Shown here: positions 53,362 to 62,237 of the stretch, in pieces | How the letters are laid out: the number at the start of each line of letters is the position of its first letter | Position numbering within the stretch: the stretch's first letter is position 1 | Source of the DNA: Staphylococcus durrellii | GTDB lineage: Bacteria; Bacillota; Bacilli; Staphylococcales; Staphylococcaceae | Direction: 5' to 3' | DNA length: 64,000 bases | NCBI RefSeq assembly: GCF_015594545.1 | Contig: NZ_JADIIO010000001.1 | Coordinates: 2,294,001 to 2,358,000, forward strand | The notes under the pieces: model-generated | Databases searched by the model: none | The model's input: only the letters and a program-made list of their open reading frames with translations | Told to the model about the DNA's origin: nothing | Position numbers and translations under genes: made by a program

Positions 53362-53814
53362 CTAGTTAATAAAACTATAAAAGAATAAAATGACGTATGT
53401 AATACATGTCAATAACATACATGACGATAGCGTAATGATTACACCTTGTTTTTGAATTGTATTCGCGATGATTCCTGGAATAACAATTCCAATACCAGAC
53501 ATTTCAACCATTTCAAATGGTGTTAAGGGATAAATTAAGTCAAAGCAAAATTTTAATACCATACCTGTTAAAATCATTGCAGCAAACTTTCTTCTCCCGT
53601 ATAAAATAACGTATCTACTAATACCATGGTTGACTATAAAATAAGTAATACAACTAATTATCAACACCGACAATAACATTACGGGTTGATCAAAAATCAA
53701 AGCTAAGTACCCTGGAACAACAAGTCCTGCCGGGGTAATGCCGAATTTTTCTGCAAATATTAGACTCAAAACGATGCCCACAAATAACGAGAAATATAAT
53801 TCTGAACCTACCAT
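53362..53814 (-). CDS. pgsC: Poly-gamma-glutamate synthase subunit PgsC (CapC)
   Basis: 150-aa integral membrane protein with four to five helices; the length is that of CapC. Family markers are the first 40 residues (SLIFAEKFGITPAGLVVPGY LALIFDQP region) and MSGIGIVIPGIIANTIQKQG. It forms the membrane synthase with PgsB. It lies one base after the pgsB stop. Confidence 0.93.
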   Translation of the reverse strand: MVGSELYFSLFVGIVLSLIFAEKFGITPAGLVVPGYLALIFDQPVMLLSVLIISCITYFIVNHGISRYVILYGRRKFAAMILTGMVLKFCFDLIYPLTPFEMVEMSGIGIVIPGIIANTIQKQGVIITLSSCMLLTCITYVILFFYSFIN

Positions 53815-53815
53815 A

Positions 53816-54973
53816 TTATTTTATCCCTTCTATAAACTGCGCTATTTTTTTTCCTGGCCCATGAATATTACCTACACAGAAAACCAATGCATTTTCACAT
53901 TCTGCATATAAGCCCTCTTCAACGTCTTTAAAATCGCTATTTTCATAATTTAGATATTTTTTATTCGGTTGACAATTCATGACCTCAGTTACCATTTGGG
54001 TACTTTTCCCAGTACAAATTAAAGTATCGAACGGTACATCTTCGATGAAATCGTCGACAAACATTTTTGTTCTATCGACTCTATCCGCACGACAATTTAA
54101 AACAATAATTCTCTTTTGATATGGGTAATTGTATGATTCTACTTTATCTAGAATCGCTTTTGATGATTTAGGTTCATTAGCAGCGAATGCATTAACATAT
54201 ACGTTCGTTGTGTTATTCGCATTAAAGTATTTAATTTCAACTGCACCTGAATCTGGCGGTGCATTTAACATACCTTGCAGTGCAACTTCTCTATCAACAC
54301 CAAGAGCTTCAGCTACGCCCAAGGCAATGGCCACATTGTCTGGGAATACTAGATAATTGAATTTCCTTAAATATGATTCGGGCACTGTGTCTTTACTAAC
54401 TACGATTAGTTTTGTCTTTCGTCTTTTCGCTATATTTGCAAAATATGAAGTAAATTCATCCTCCATAACAATAAGATGTCCTTTATACGGGATTGTCGCC
54501 GTAAAAGATTGCGCTACTTCTTTTAATGTTGGGCCTAATACATCCATATGATCTTCCATGACGTTAACTATCACACCTATATTGGCCTTCACTAAATCTT
54601 TCTGAAATGTAACCTGATAATCTGGATTAACTGCCATACATTCGTTCACAAGTGCATCCGCCCTTTGCTTTACAACTTTTTGTACGATGTCCCTTTGTTC
54701 ACCAATATTCGCACCTTGGGGCTTTCTATATACTGGGTACTCTCTAGGAGTAAACCAATACAACATACGCGCGTCTGTGCCTGTAGTTTTACCAATAACT
54801 TTGTAATGATCTTCACGCAATATACTATAAATAAGCCTCGTTATAGTTGACTTACCTCTAATGCCATTGATATTTATGCGTGTTGCGATTTTCTTCAACC
54901 GCCGTGAGTGTTTTTTCTTTTCTACTATGCCTAACCACATAATCAATATCACGCAAATTATGATAAGTAACAA
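53816..54973 (-). CDS. pgsB: Poly-gamma-glutamate synthase subunit PgsB (CapB), amide ligase
   Basis: 385-aa Mur-ligase-like ATPase with an N-terminal membrane helix (LLIIICVILIMWLGI). ATP loop: INGIRGKSTITRLI; later MNEDHMDVLG-type motif appears as VMEDHMDVLGPTL, then VLNCRADRVDRTKM. It joins glutamate by gamma-peptide bonds. TTG 54973 is the start, with AGAGGGA six bases before it. First gene of the operon; its promoter must lie in 54974-55353. Confidence 0.93.
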   Translation of the reverse strand: MLLIIICVILIMWLGIVEKKKHSRRLKKIATRININGIRGKSTITRLIYSILREDHYKVIGKTTGTDARMLYWFTPREYPVYRKPQGANIGEQRDIVQKVVKQRADALVNECMAVNPDYQVTFQKDLVKANIGVIVNVMEDHMDVLGPTLKEVAQSFTATIPYKGHLIVMEDEFTSYFANIAKRRKTKLIVVSKDTVPESYLRKFNYLVFPDNVAIALGVAEALGVDREVALQGMLNAPPDSGAVEIKYFNANNTTNVYVNAFAANEPKSSKAILDKVESYNYPYQKRIIVLNCRADRVDRTKMFVDDFIEDVPFDTLICTGKSTQMVTEVMNCQPNKKYLNYENSDFKDVEEGLYAECENALVFCVGNIHGPGKKIAQFIEGIK

Positions 54974-55353
54974 AGTTTGTCCCTCTCTTCATTAAGCTAG
55001 TTAATATTTAATTTTAGAATTAAATAACTTTTTCAACGTACATATCTCTAAATACATAAGATATCCAACGAATTTTGATTATTTTATTCTGTTATCGTCA
55101 TACTATCATTTAGTTATTTATCTAGTTTTAATCATATAAATATTTTGTAAATATAATCTAAAGTCATATTTACATTTGGATTATATTCAATATTATCTAT
55201 ATTTATATTTATTTAACCTTTATTAAAGAATGATTAATAACGACTTATATCTAAAATGAAATATACTTTTACGCTTGCTTTACATTGGATTAAAACAGCT
55301 ATGTTATTTTTTATTTGAATCAAAATATCAAGAGTTAAGTTAGGGAGGTAGTC
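54974..55353. other. Divergent promoter region between pgsB and a 72-aa gene
   Basis: About 380 very AT-rich bases, no ORF with a ribosome site. It must hold promoters in both directions; several TATAAT-like boxes occur by chance in this composition and none is preferred. Confidence 0.4.
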
Positions 55354-55572
55354 ATGAGTAAACCTGTTAAATTGGCAGTAGGCATTTATCTTGGGACAAT
55401 TTTAATTTTATGCTGTGGATACTTAGTTTTAATACTTATAGGAAGTTTTCAAGGCAACGATATGCGTGGAGCCATTACAGACGCTAATAATACTAGAAAT
55501 CTTGAAAGTGTCGGAGATATCGAGCAAGATTCACAATTTTGGGATGATAACCTAATCTTAAATATTCCTTAA
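55354..55572 (+). CDS. Small membrane protein, 72 aa, unknown
   Basis: AGGGAGGTAGTC precedes the ATG. One membrane helix (about residues 8-32, LAVGIYLGTILILCCGYLVLILIG) is followed by an acidic tail (DIEQDSQFWDDN). Its location divergent from the poly-gamma-glutamate operon may hint at a shared regulatory region. No family is recognised. A terminator follows at 55595-55630. Confidence 0.65.
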   Translation: MSKPVKLAVGIYLGTILILCCGYLVLILIGSFQGNDMRGAITDANNTRNLESVGDIEQDSQFWDDNLILNIP

Positions 55573-55594
55573 TTTTTAAATGTTATCGGCATAA

Positions 55595-55630
55595 AGAAAC
55601 CACACTCAGAGATTGAGAGTGTGGTTTTTA
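55595..55630 (+). terminator. Terminator of the 72-aa gene
   Basis: Stem AAACCACACTC / GAGTGTGGTTT, followed by TTTAAAA. Confidence 0.75.
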
Positions 55631-55653
55631 AAATATTTAATATTGTAGTGCTG

Positions 55654-55707
55654 TTATACACCAACAACGTAACCGATTGTTGCTTCACTTACTTTACCGT
55701 TTACAAC
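55654..55707 (-). pseudogene. C-terminal relic of a second IsaB-like gene
   Basis: The minus-strand frame reads VVNGKVSEATIGYVVGV, stop (55654-55656). It parallels the end of the intact IsaB-like protein next to it (NNINSVSIGYGVGAGG). The rest of the copy is missing, and the intact gene's terminator (55708-55745) now adjoins it. It suggests a tandem duplication followed by deletion. Confidence 0.5.
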
Positions 55708-55745
55708 TAAAAAAGCACTCACTATAAAAACATAGTGAATGCTTA
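55708..55745 (-). terminator. Terminator of isaB
   Basis: Minus-strand stem AAGCATTCACTAT / ATAGTGAGTGCTT (one mismatch) with a short loop, then TTTTTAG. Confidence 0.75.
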
Positions 55746-55803
55746 GCTTTATCTTGTAACTCTTACTTTAATGTATGAAAACTATCCCTTAAAAGGTAAT
55801 ATA

Positions 55804-56322
55804 TTAGCCGCCTGCGCCTACACCGTAACCAATAGAAACGCTATTTATATTATTGCCATCAGTTTGGAACATAACAGCTTCTCCATTTTGAGAAGGTTGA
55901 TAAACATATATATCGGCTGTTTTTTCTGGTGTTTTTACTTCACCTAAACTAGAACCATATGCATTTTTCAATTGTTGCACAGTTAATGTACCTTTAACTT
56001 TAAAACTAACTGAATTTGCACTTTTATGATCTTTACCTATACCTGTAAAATTTTGATCATATTTATTAAGTATGCCACTCCCTTGGTCCTCGGTAATTTT
56101 CACACCATTAAACGTTACATTGTTATGTTTAATGCCATCTATAAATTGCTTGTTTAATAAGAAACTTGGATCATTGCCAGCATATCCATGATAAGTATAA
56201 TGTGGCGTTGTCGCTGCGTGTGCTATGTTATTTTGTGCTGATACTCCAGAGGCAGTTCCTACTCCAAATAATGTACCAAAAGCTACTGTAGTTGCTACAA
56301 TCGTTTTTGTTGTCTTATTCAT
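55804..56322 (-). CDS. isaB: Immunodominant antigen B (IsaB) family secreted protein
   Basis: 172 aa with a clear signal peptide (MNKTTKTIVATTVAFGTLFG.., cleavage after the AHA near residue 36). The mature part follows IsaB: TPHYTYHGYAGNDPSFLLNK, FIDGIKHNNVTFNGVKI, KYDQNFTGIGKDHKSA, LTVQQLKNAYGSSLG, and a short glycine-rich end. IsaB is an extracellular nucleic-acid-binding antigen of S. aureus. The gene is alone, with its own terminator. Confidence 0.88.
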   Translation of the reverse strand: MNKTTKTIVATTVAFGTLFGVGTASGVSAQNNIAHAATTPHYTYHGYAGNDPSFLLNKQFIDGIKHNNVTFNGVKITEDQGSGILNKYDQNFTGIGKDHKSANSVSFKVKGTLTVQQLKNAYGSSLGEVKTPEKTADIYVYQPSQNGEAVMFQTDGNNINSVSIGYGVGAGG

Positions 56323-56612
56323 AATGAATCTCCCCTTTCGTTTATTACAAAATATTACTTTCTGATTACAATATTACACAATAATTACAAAGTTTCAACT
56401 TAAAACATGAAAAAATATAATTTAAATTAACTTATTAACCAAAAACAATAATATTTTATACAGCTATATGTTGCGTAGTGACGGCGTTTATTAAGCGTTG
56501 CACAATAGATGAAATTTCCGAGAAAATGAATTCACTATTTTTCATTTATAATTCATTTTTTGACAATAATAGTGGTAAGTCAGTCTATTTTTTAAATATA
56601 GCAGTTAAAAAT
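56323..56612. other. isaB upstream region, no gene
   Basis: About 290 AT-rich bases holding the isaB promoter. A GAAA/TTTC-rich segment with loose inverted repeats around 56510-56560 is seen; no convincing operator can be named. Confidence 0.35.
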
Positions 56613-56669
56613 CAAAAAAGATAACTGATTTTGGAATAACTTAGTATAAGTTCATTAAATCAGTTATCT
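56613..56669 (-). terminator. Terminator of the GNAT gene
   Basis: Perfect 13-bp stem AGATAACTGATTT / AAATCAGTTATCT with a ~25-nt loop and TTTTTTGATTTTTA on the minus strand. Confidence 0.7.
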
Positions 56670-56686
56670 GATACACTGTTATTTAG

Positions 56687-57133
56687 TTATAAATCTTTAA
56701 CAAATCCTGATGATTTCTTACCAAAACCATTATATTGGTAAAAATTATGTGCATTTACACGTTCTTGACGATTACCACTGTTTAACGCTACTGCATCACA
56801 ATTCAACTTAACAGCTAATTGTTCTGATTGTTTTAGTAATAACGTACCATTACCTTGTCCACGATAAGCGCTATTTATGACAAAAGCTAAAATACGCAAA
56901 TAATGACCTGGCTTTTCCAAATTCATCATGTGACACATGCCACTAAACCCAATAATGTCACCTTTTCCATTGATTAGCAGCAACATGTAATAATCGTCGT
57001 GTTTATTTAATTTTTCTAAACGTCCAAGCAACTCTTCTTTAGTAGTCGGGTAGCCTAACTGTTCATATAAAATAAGAAAATTGTCTATTTGTTGTAGGTC
57101 ATCATTATTAAATAATCTTGTAACGACACTCAT
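56687..57133 (-). CDS. GNAT family N-acetyltransferase
   Basis: 148 aa. Typical elements: IIGFSGMCHMMNLEKPGHYL, then ILAFVINSAYRGQGNGTLLL with the acetyl-CoA pyrophosphate loop RGQGNG, and NAHNFYQYNGFGKKSSGFVK at the end. This subgroup is often called aminoglycoside-acetyltransferase-like, but the substrate is unknown. It starts 13 bases after fosB ends, on the same strand, so the two are probably cotranscribed. Confidence 0.85.
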   Translation of the reverse strand: MSVVTRLFNNDDLQQIDNFLILYEQLGYPTTKEELLGRLEKLNKHDDYYMLLLINGKGDIIGFSGMCHMMNLEKPGHYLRILAFVINSAYRGQGNGTLLLKQSEQLAVKLNCDAVALNSGNRQERVNAHNFYQYNGFGKKSSGFVKDL

Positions 57134-57146
57134 CTAATCACCCTTA

Positions 57147-57566
57147 TTATTTATAAAAACTCATATGTGGTTTAGCTTCTTTGTAATAGTTCATACGATC
57201 TTCTAAAGTTCCTGTATGTAATTCCAAATTATGACCATCAGGATCTAAAAAATAGATAGACCGTTTATCTCTCACATCTCTATCTCTTCCATTTAAAATA
57301 GTGACATTATTATTCTCTAACCAATTACACCATTCATCAAAATCTGCTTCGTCCACTGAGAAAGCTGTATGTGTATATGAATATTGAATATCCTTTCTCG
57401 GTATATCTGGTTCTTCATTTAAAGCAATCCATAGACTACCTATGTTGAAATACGCAGTAGTTCTGCCACTTAAAAGTAATTCCCCTTTTAGTATATCTTG
57501 ATAAAAATGTATCGATGCTTGTAGATTACTTACTGAAAAACAAATATGATTTAAACCTTGAATCAA
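57147..57566 (-). CDS. fosB: FosB-type metallothiol transferase (fosfomycin resistance)
   Basis: 139 aa, the exact FosB length. It opens fosfomycin by adding bacillithiol with a divalent metal. Metal ligands are visible: His7 in [14 protein letters not shown], His in [12 protein letters not shown] (about 66) and Glu in [12 protein letters not shown] (about 115). The substrate-site segments [19 protein letters not shown] and [13 protein letters not shown] agree with FosB. It may be core or acquired; neighbours show no transposon. Confidence 0.87.
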   Translation of the reverse strand: MIQGLNHICFSVSNLQASIHFYQDILKGELLLSGRTTAYFNIGSLWIALNEEPDIPRKDIQYSYTHTAFSVDEADFDEWCNWLENNNVTILNGRDRDVRDKRSIYFLDPDGHNLELHTGTLEDRMNYYKEAKPHMSFYK

Positions 57567-57601
57567 TCATTACACCCCCATTTGATAATTCACAAATTAA
57601 C

Positions 57602-57982
57602 TTATAATCCCTCATAAAATTCAATAATATTATCGTCTGGATTGGTCACGTGGAAGCATTTAATGCCCCATAACTGTCGTACTGTTGGTTCATCTAGCAC
57701 ATTAACATTATTTTTTAATGCGTTATATAATTTTTCAGGATTATCCGCTTCAATAATTATCATTTGTGTATTATATTGTTTATTCCCAAACTGGTCATCA
57801 AGCTCTAGTGCATCTGCCATCAACTATTGATCGAACAGCGACAAGTAAACACCATCAAAATTAAAATCTTCATAATTGCCCTGTCTATCACCAAAAACAC
57901 ACGGCGCCTTTAAAATATCATGGTAAGAATCGAACATATTTTCAAAATTGTCTGTGAGTAACCTAATATTAGTTATTTTCAT
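57602..57982 (-). pseudogene. VOC-family protein interrupted by an amber codon
   Basis: One frame from ATG 57982 to 57602 (127 codons) encodes a glyoxalase-fold protein: MKITNIRLLTDNFENMFDSY, KAPCVFGDRQGNYEDFNFDG, then a TAG at 57824-57826, then ADALELDDQFGNKQ, KCFHVTNPDDNIIEFYEG. Only the single stop breaks it. Length and ends are normal for a small VOC protein. A 73-aa downstream piece could be translated but lacks the first module. Confidence 0.8.
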
Positions 57983-58005
57983 AGCACCATCTTACTTCTT
58001 TTTTA

Positions 58006-58401
58006 TTAAATACTACCTAATCCTTTTACTTGTTCGTCATATTCTTTAGTGAGCTCGTTACAACTTATTACCTTACCTTCATCATTGAATGTAAATACTG
58101 CATAAACCTCAACGTTGCCTATATTATTGTCCTTTTTCTCAACAATGACATCATATCTTAAAAATACAGTTTGTTTTTCTTCATCTATCAACATATCTTT
58201 AAAAGTTTCAATTGTTAAACTTTTTACTACAGCTTTCAGTTTTTCTAAATGTGCTTTAAATTCATCTATATTTGTTGTTATATGATCTGTTACTTGCACA
58301 TATTCCGGCGCAAAATATGTGTCTACTTTATCTATATTCAGTGCAATCAATATATCGAGATAAACTTGTTCGATTTGTTGTTGTAACTGTTGTTTATTCA
58401 T
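58006..58401 (-). CDS. NTF2/SnoaL-like protein
   Basis: 131 aa from ATG 58401, which has AGGGGGGATAATT upstream (the frame extends to 58428). It has the cone-fold pattern of SnoaL-like proteins: an N-terminal helix pair (IEQVYLDILIALNIDKVDTY), FAPEYVQVTDHITT, and C-terminal strands (VFLRYDVIVEKKD.., VEVYAVFTFNDEGKVISCNE). Members are small hydrolase/isomerase-like or binding proteins; nothing more specific can be said. Single gene. Confidence 0.75.
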   Translation of the reverse strand: MNKQQLQQQIEQVYLDILIALNIDKVDTYFAPEYVQVTDHITTNIDEFKAHLEKLKAVVKSLTIETFKDMLIDEEKQTVFLRYDVIVEKKDNNIGNVEVYAVFTFNDEGKVISCNELTKEYDEQVKGLGSI

Positions 58402-58505
58402 AATTATCCCCCCTGTAATTAATTTCATATTTCAAACAGCGAATTATATATTTACCCCTTAGCACTATATCTATAACTATAAAAACATTTTAAATAGCTA
58501 TAAAA

Positions 58506-58536
58506 AGAAAAAACCAAATGCTATTAACATTTGGTT
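58506..58536 (-). terminator. Terminator of the squalene/phytoene synthase gene
   Basis: 9-bp stem AACCAAATG / CATTTGGTT with a 7-nt loop; on the minus strand TTTTCTTTTT follows. Confidence 0.7.
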
Positions 58537-58556
58537 AGTCTTATCTTATATTCAAT

Positions 58557-59378
58557 TTATGCTTCGTCTTGGACTTCTTTTACAGATTGCTCTACCTCAT
58601 CGCGAGATACTTTTTCACGACCAGATTTCATAGCCTTTAATGTTTTATGTGCCAATACTAAAGGTAAACGACAAAACATCTTAATACTTCTCTTCTTGAC
58701 TGCTTTAATGTATTCATCAGCTTTTGCTAAATTTTCTTCTGCATATTTAAATAAATCATCACGTGTCCAATCATCAGGTACAAAGCTTACTTTACGTTCA
58801 TCTAAATCTTCTTGTTCATTTCGTAATATATTTACAGCTTGTAAACCACGACCATAACCAATCGCTAAATCTCTGTCTGTTTGTTCATTACCAAAAATGC
58901 TCCACAAATCAGACAACATAACACCTACCAAACCTGCAACATAGTATGTATATTCATCTAAATCTTCACGTGTATGAATCTCCCAATTTAATTTAGACCA
59001 TTTAGACATACCATAAGCAGTTTCACTAGAATGCTCCATTACGGCAGGTAATGCCGCTTCAGGACACACTTTAATCCAATCACCTAAACGAATTGATACA
59101 TCTGGTAGAATATCTTTTATTGGTGCAATGATAGATGCATACGCATTTTCATCAAATGGCTGTTTAAATAATTCACTTATTTGCAATAACACCGTATATT
59201 TCACGTCATTACTTATATCTGGATGATCTTCAATCTCATCAACTGCACGTAATATTAAATATGCTGAAGCGACTGCATCCTTTAAATCCTTTTCCAAAAA
59301 AGTAATAGGAATATAAAATGTACGACTTGTTGCTTTTAGCATGTTCATTGCATCTTTGTAATCTTTTTTATTTACCAT
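58557..59378 (-). CDS. Squalene/phytoene synthase family protein
   Basis: About 273 aa, trans-isoprenyl diphosphate synthase, head-to-head type. The first aspartate-rich motif is AYLILRAVDEIEDHPD (DEIED). The second region, GRGLQAVNILRNEQEDLDER, keeps the helix but has NExxEDLDE rather than the usual DxxxD. Family members condense farnesyl or geranylgeranyl diphosphates. No crtN-type desaturase lies nearby, so pigment synthesis is not implied and the true product is open. ATG 59378 is chosen; AAGGAG is 12 bases upstream, and GTG 59387 is the alternative. Confidence 0.8.
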   Translation of the reverse strand: MVNKKDYKDAMNMLKATSRTFYIPITFLEKDLKDAVASAYLILRAVDEIEDHPDISNDVKYTVLLQISELFKQPFDENAYASIIAPIKDILPDVSIRLGDWIKVCPEAALPAVMEHSSETAYGMSKWSKLNWEIHTREDLDEYTYYVAGLVGVMLSDLWSIFGNEQTDRDLAIGYGRGLQAVNILRNEQEDLDERKVSFVPDDWTRDDLFKYAEENLAKADEYIKAVKKRSIKMFCRLPLVLAHKTLKAMKSGREKVSRDEVEQSVKEVQDEA

Positions 59379-60374
59379 TGCTATCACTCACTCCTTTTTA
59401 TATGCTTAATTAACAATTTCAAACGTTTTAACAGTTCAAACTAACATAAATTGAATTATAATACCTCTTCAAGTCGAATTTTAAATACTAACCTTACAAT
59501 GTTATTAGAAAGAATATAAACTATGTCATTATATTACTATTACGGCTTAACTCGTTAGTTATTTAAAGTTACTAGTTATTACAAACTTTAGAGAATTTAA
59601 TTGCTAATACTTTTACAACTACTCTATTTGTGTATTCATATGTAATCAATGTGTCTCTAGTAATGTAAAACGCATTGTTTTTATTAGTTTTATAGTTTAA
59701 TTATATCATAAGTTTTTGTACTGAAATATCAATGTCCACCATACTTCCTCTTGTAGACACTATTACTCTATTAAGTAAATCATAAGCGGATTTAATAAAT
59801 TAAAAATTAAATATCATCTCATTTCAATTTCAAGATACTTTTATGATATACCTTTAAAACTATTAAATATATATTGCGCATAATCATGGTTTTCAGTATT
59901 TTTTAGTAGTGACAATGGCATGGCAACAATCAGATTTATCTAATGTTATAAATAATGTTTCCAGTTTAAATTGATTAAATAGTTTGGTTCAGAAAGTCCT
60001 TCTTTATAAGAGTAATCCAAAGTGTGATGTTAACTTAACTCTTCTCAGATCCTCTGCTGTAAGGCACATTTACTATGTATAATATAGCATTCATATAAAA
60101 GCTCGCTATAATCGTTTTTATATACTTGCTAAAAAGCATATGCACAATACTGTTTTTAAATTCGAGTACAATTATTACTACACAGTCTGCATAGATAAAT
60201 TAGCATTCTTCTATACGCTTTAAATATGAATCTCCTCAAATAGCTTGTTATATACAATTAAATTTTTAAGATAGAGTTAATCTTTAAAGTGACAAAATTG
60301 TAAGGAAAAATCGATTTTCATTGGCTATTACTCCTTGTATAATGTGCTTTAAATTAAAAGAAAAGAGGAATTAA
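59379..60374. other. Long intergenic region without a recognisable gene
   Basis: About 1 kb of AT-rich DNA with stops in every frame and no ribosome-site/ORF pair on either strand. Short matches to the SCC core (ATATCATAAG at about 59704-59713) are considered chance. The last 60 bases hold the promoter of the DUF418 gene. It may be an old decayed gene, but no trace can be named. Confidence 0.4.
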
Positions 60375-61442
60375 ATGAGTGCAAAAAAAGGCACGGCTTC
60401 ATTATCAAGGATTAATATCATTGATGTTATACGTGGTATAGCAATTATAGGTATTCTATTAATTAATATTCACTATTTCGAACCCTCTGGCATAAAAAGT
60501 ATAAAAATTAACGCTTTTGACAATAAAATGATTAATTATATAGAAATGTTCAGCTTAAATAAGTTCCATTTTATATTTGCTTTTTTGTTTGGTGTTAGCA
60601 CCTCTATTTTCATAAACAATTTGCAAAAAAAGAAATTAACTATTTGGATCCATATCCGCCGAATGATACTTCTCTTTATTGTGGGTGCACTCAGTTCTTT
60701 GTTATGGGATGGAGATATACTTAAATTATACGCCGTCATGGGTATAATTTTACTACTCTTCCATAGAGTGCCTACTAAAATAAAGTTAGGTTGTGGTATT
60801 TTATTAATTGCATTAGGTAACTTTTTACCTGTATTAATTAAGTTTATAGAAATAAGAGGTATTTATATTCCTAACTTGATTAATTCCTTTGTATTATTGA
60901 TGGTTATGTTTTCAACATTAGGTCATATGTTATTAGGACAAGCTTTATATTATCTAGGGATTTTTACGAAACGAGCTTTATTGCCTAAATTAAAAATATA
61001 CTGGCTCATATTTTTAATAATAACAATGATTTTATGGATTATTGCAATATTTATCGAAAACCAAAATATGTTGCACACATTTAATCAAAACAGTGGTCCG
61101 ATTATTGGTATATTTTATATTTTATCTATTATACTAATATATCAATTTCGCCCATTTCAAAAAGTATTATCTTTGTTTATACCGTATGGTAAAATGGCAT
61201 TTACAAATTATTTAGGTCAAACAATTATAGGTGTCGTTGTCTTAACACCAATATTTTCAAATTATACAGTTCATGTTTACGGCATGCTTTTATTATATGG
61301 AACCGTTATTGTATTCCAAATCATCTTTTCTTTTATATGGATGCATTATTTTTTATTTGGTCCTTTAGAATGGTTATGGCGTTGCGGAACATACTTAAAA
61401 ATCCAGCCAATTAAAAGACCTAAAAATCATCTTTTCTTATAA
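60375..61442 (+). CDS. DUF418 family membrane protein
   Basis: 355 aa with about nine membrane segments. It has the DUF418/YeiB layout: RINIIDVIRGIAIIGILLIN at the start (the acyltransferase-3-like RGxAIxGIL motif), then FHFIFAFLFGVSTSIFI, IWIHIRRMILLFIVGALSSL, and in the second half the family signature PYGKMAFTNYLGQTIIG, ending FGPLEWLWRCGTY. Function unknown; proposed transport of small molecules. AAAGAGGAATTAA precedes the ATG. Single gene. Confidence 0.87.
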   Translation: MSAKKGTASLSRINIIDVIRGIAIIGILLINIHYFEPSGIKSIKINAFDNKMINYIEMFSLNKFHFIFAFLFGVSTSIFINNLQKKKLTIWIHIRRMILLFIVGALSSLLWDGDILKLYAVMGIILLLFHRVPTKIKLGCGILLIALGNFLPVLIKFIEIRGIYIPNLINSFVLLMVMFSTLGHMLLGQALYYLGIFTKRALLPKLKIYWLIFLIITMILWIIAIFIENQNMLHTFNQNSGPIIGIFYILSIILIYQFRPFQKVLSLFIPYGKMAFTNYLGQTIIGVVVLTPIFSNYTVHVYGMLLLYGTVIVFQIIFSFIWMHYFLFGPLEWLWRCGTYLKIQPIKRPKNHLFL

Positions 61443-61474
61443 TAAAGCATATAGAAATAGCTCCCTCTTTAATG

Positions 61475-61930
61475 AATTGACCCCAATTAGTGTGAGTAAT
61501 ATAAAGACACTTTCGTTGAATTCATATAAAAATGAATTTATTCGGAGGTGTTTTTTCTATAAAAAAGTAGCGTATCAGTAGAAACTAAAAACAAAGTAAT
61601 AGGTTTCACCAACATGTAGGAAAACAATATTCGTATGGAAAAGGAATTGAAGAAAGTACTATGATGATTGAACCAATTACTGTAACTTGATAGTTATAAG
61701 TCAAGTTCTTCTCATGTTCTATAACAATTTTGATAAATAAACTCGTTTTGACAGCTTTAATTGTCGCTTCTGCTATCGTGTTGTCATAAGGGTATCCTTT
61801 TAAGCTTAATAATCATTTTGTCCCAAGGTCGATATTACGGCTTCGATGGATTGATTGTAAAATTCTTTTCCGCAATCAGCATGACGTATTTTGACGTTAT
61901 TTAATTGCTAATAAAGTATTTAACATAAGA
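61475..61930. mobile_element. Scrambled remnant of an IS3-family (IS150/ISSau2-like) element
   Basis: Plus strand 61555-61660 keeps pieces of OrfA: KVAY-VETKNKVI and then HVGKQYSYGKGIEE, typical of ISSau2-like OrfA. Minus strand 61700-61900 keeps OrfB pieces: RHADCGKEFYNQ, then GYPYDNTIAEATIKAVKTSL with the family YPYDN motif. The two parts are in opposite orientation, so the copy has been deleted and inverted, or two copies were joined. No complete transposase remains. Confidence 0.65.
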
Positions 61931-62237
61931 TAAAGGAGTTAAATATAGATGTACCTCAGGACGCTTAGCATTTATGGCCATACAACAGCTTTTGTCACTA
62001 ATTTTTATTAATTTCAGTAATATATTTATTAGAGCAATACTCATCGCTAGTTCTATTGCATTAGTTTTAATATTTTTTGCCCAACTATCCGAAACATTAA
62101 ATATTTAAAATCATTTAATAACCATATAAATCATTGAAATTGGAATATTAGTTTTACTTTTTAAGTGAGCAGAGTCATTGCTAATCTACAAGAGTATTAT
62201 TACATTATAAGTGTATTAGAAATGTGGGGGGATACTA
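61931..62237. other. Intergenic region with a membrane-protein-like trace
   Basis: A plus-strand frame at about 61944-62108 reads CTSGRLAFMAIQQLLSLIFI.. and ends SETLNI, stop: two hydrophobic helices like the end of a transporter. It has no ribosome site or recognised start and adjoins the IS remnant, so it is probably a gene tail left after deletion. Confidence 0.35.

Noticed and set aside
59704-59713. ATATCATAAG, like part of an SCC attachment core
   Set aside because: Only a short AT-rich match, with no GCGGTTTT end or gene disruption beside it.
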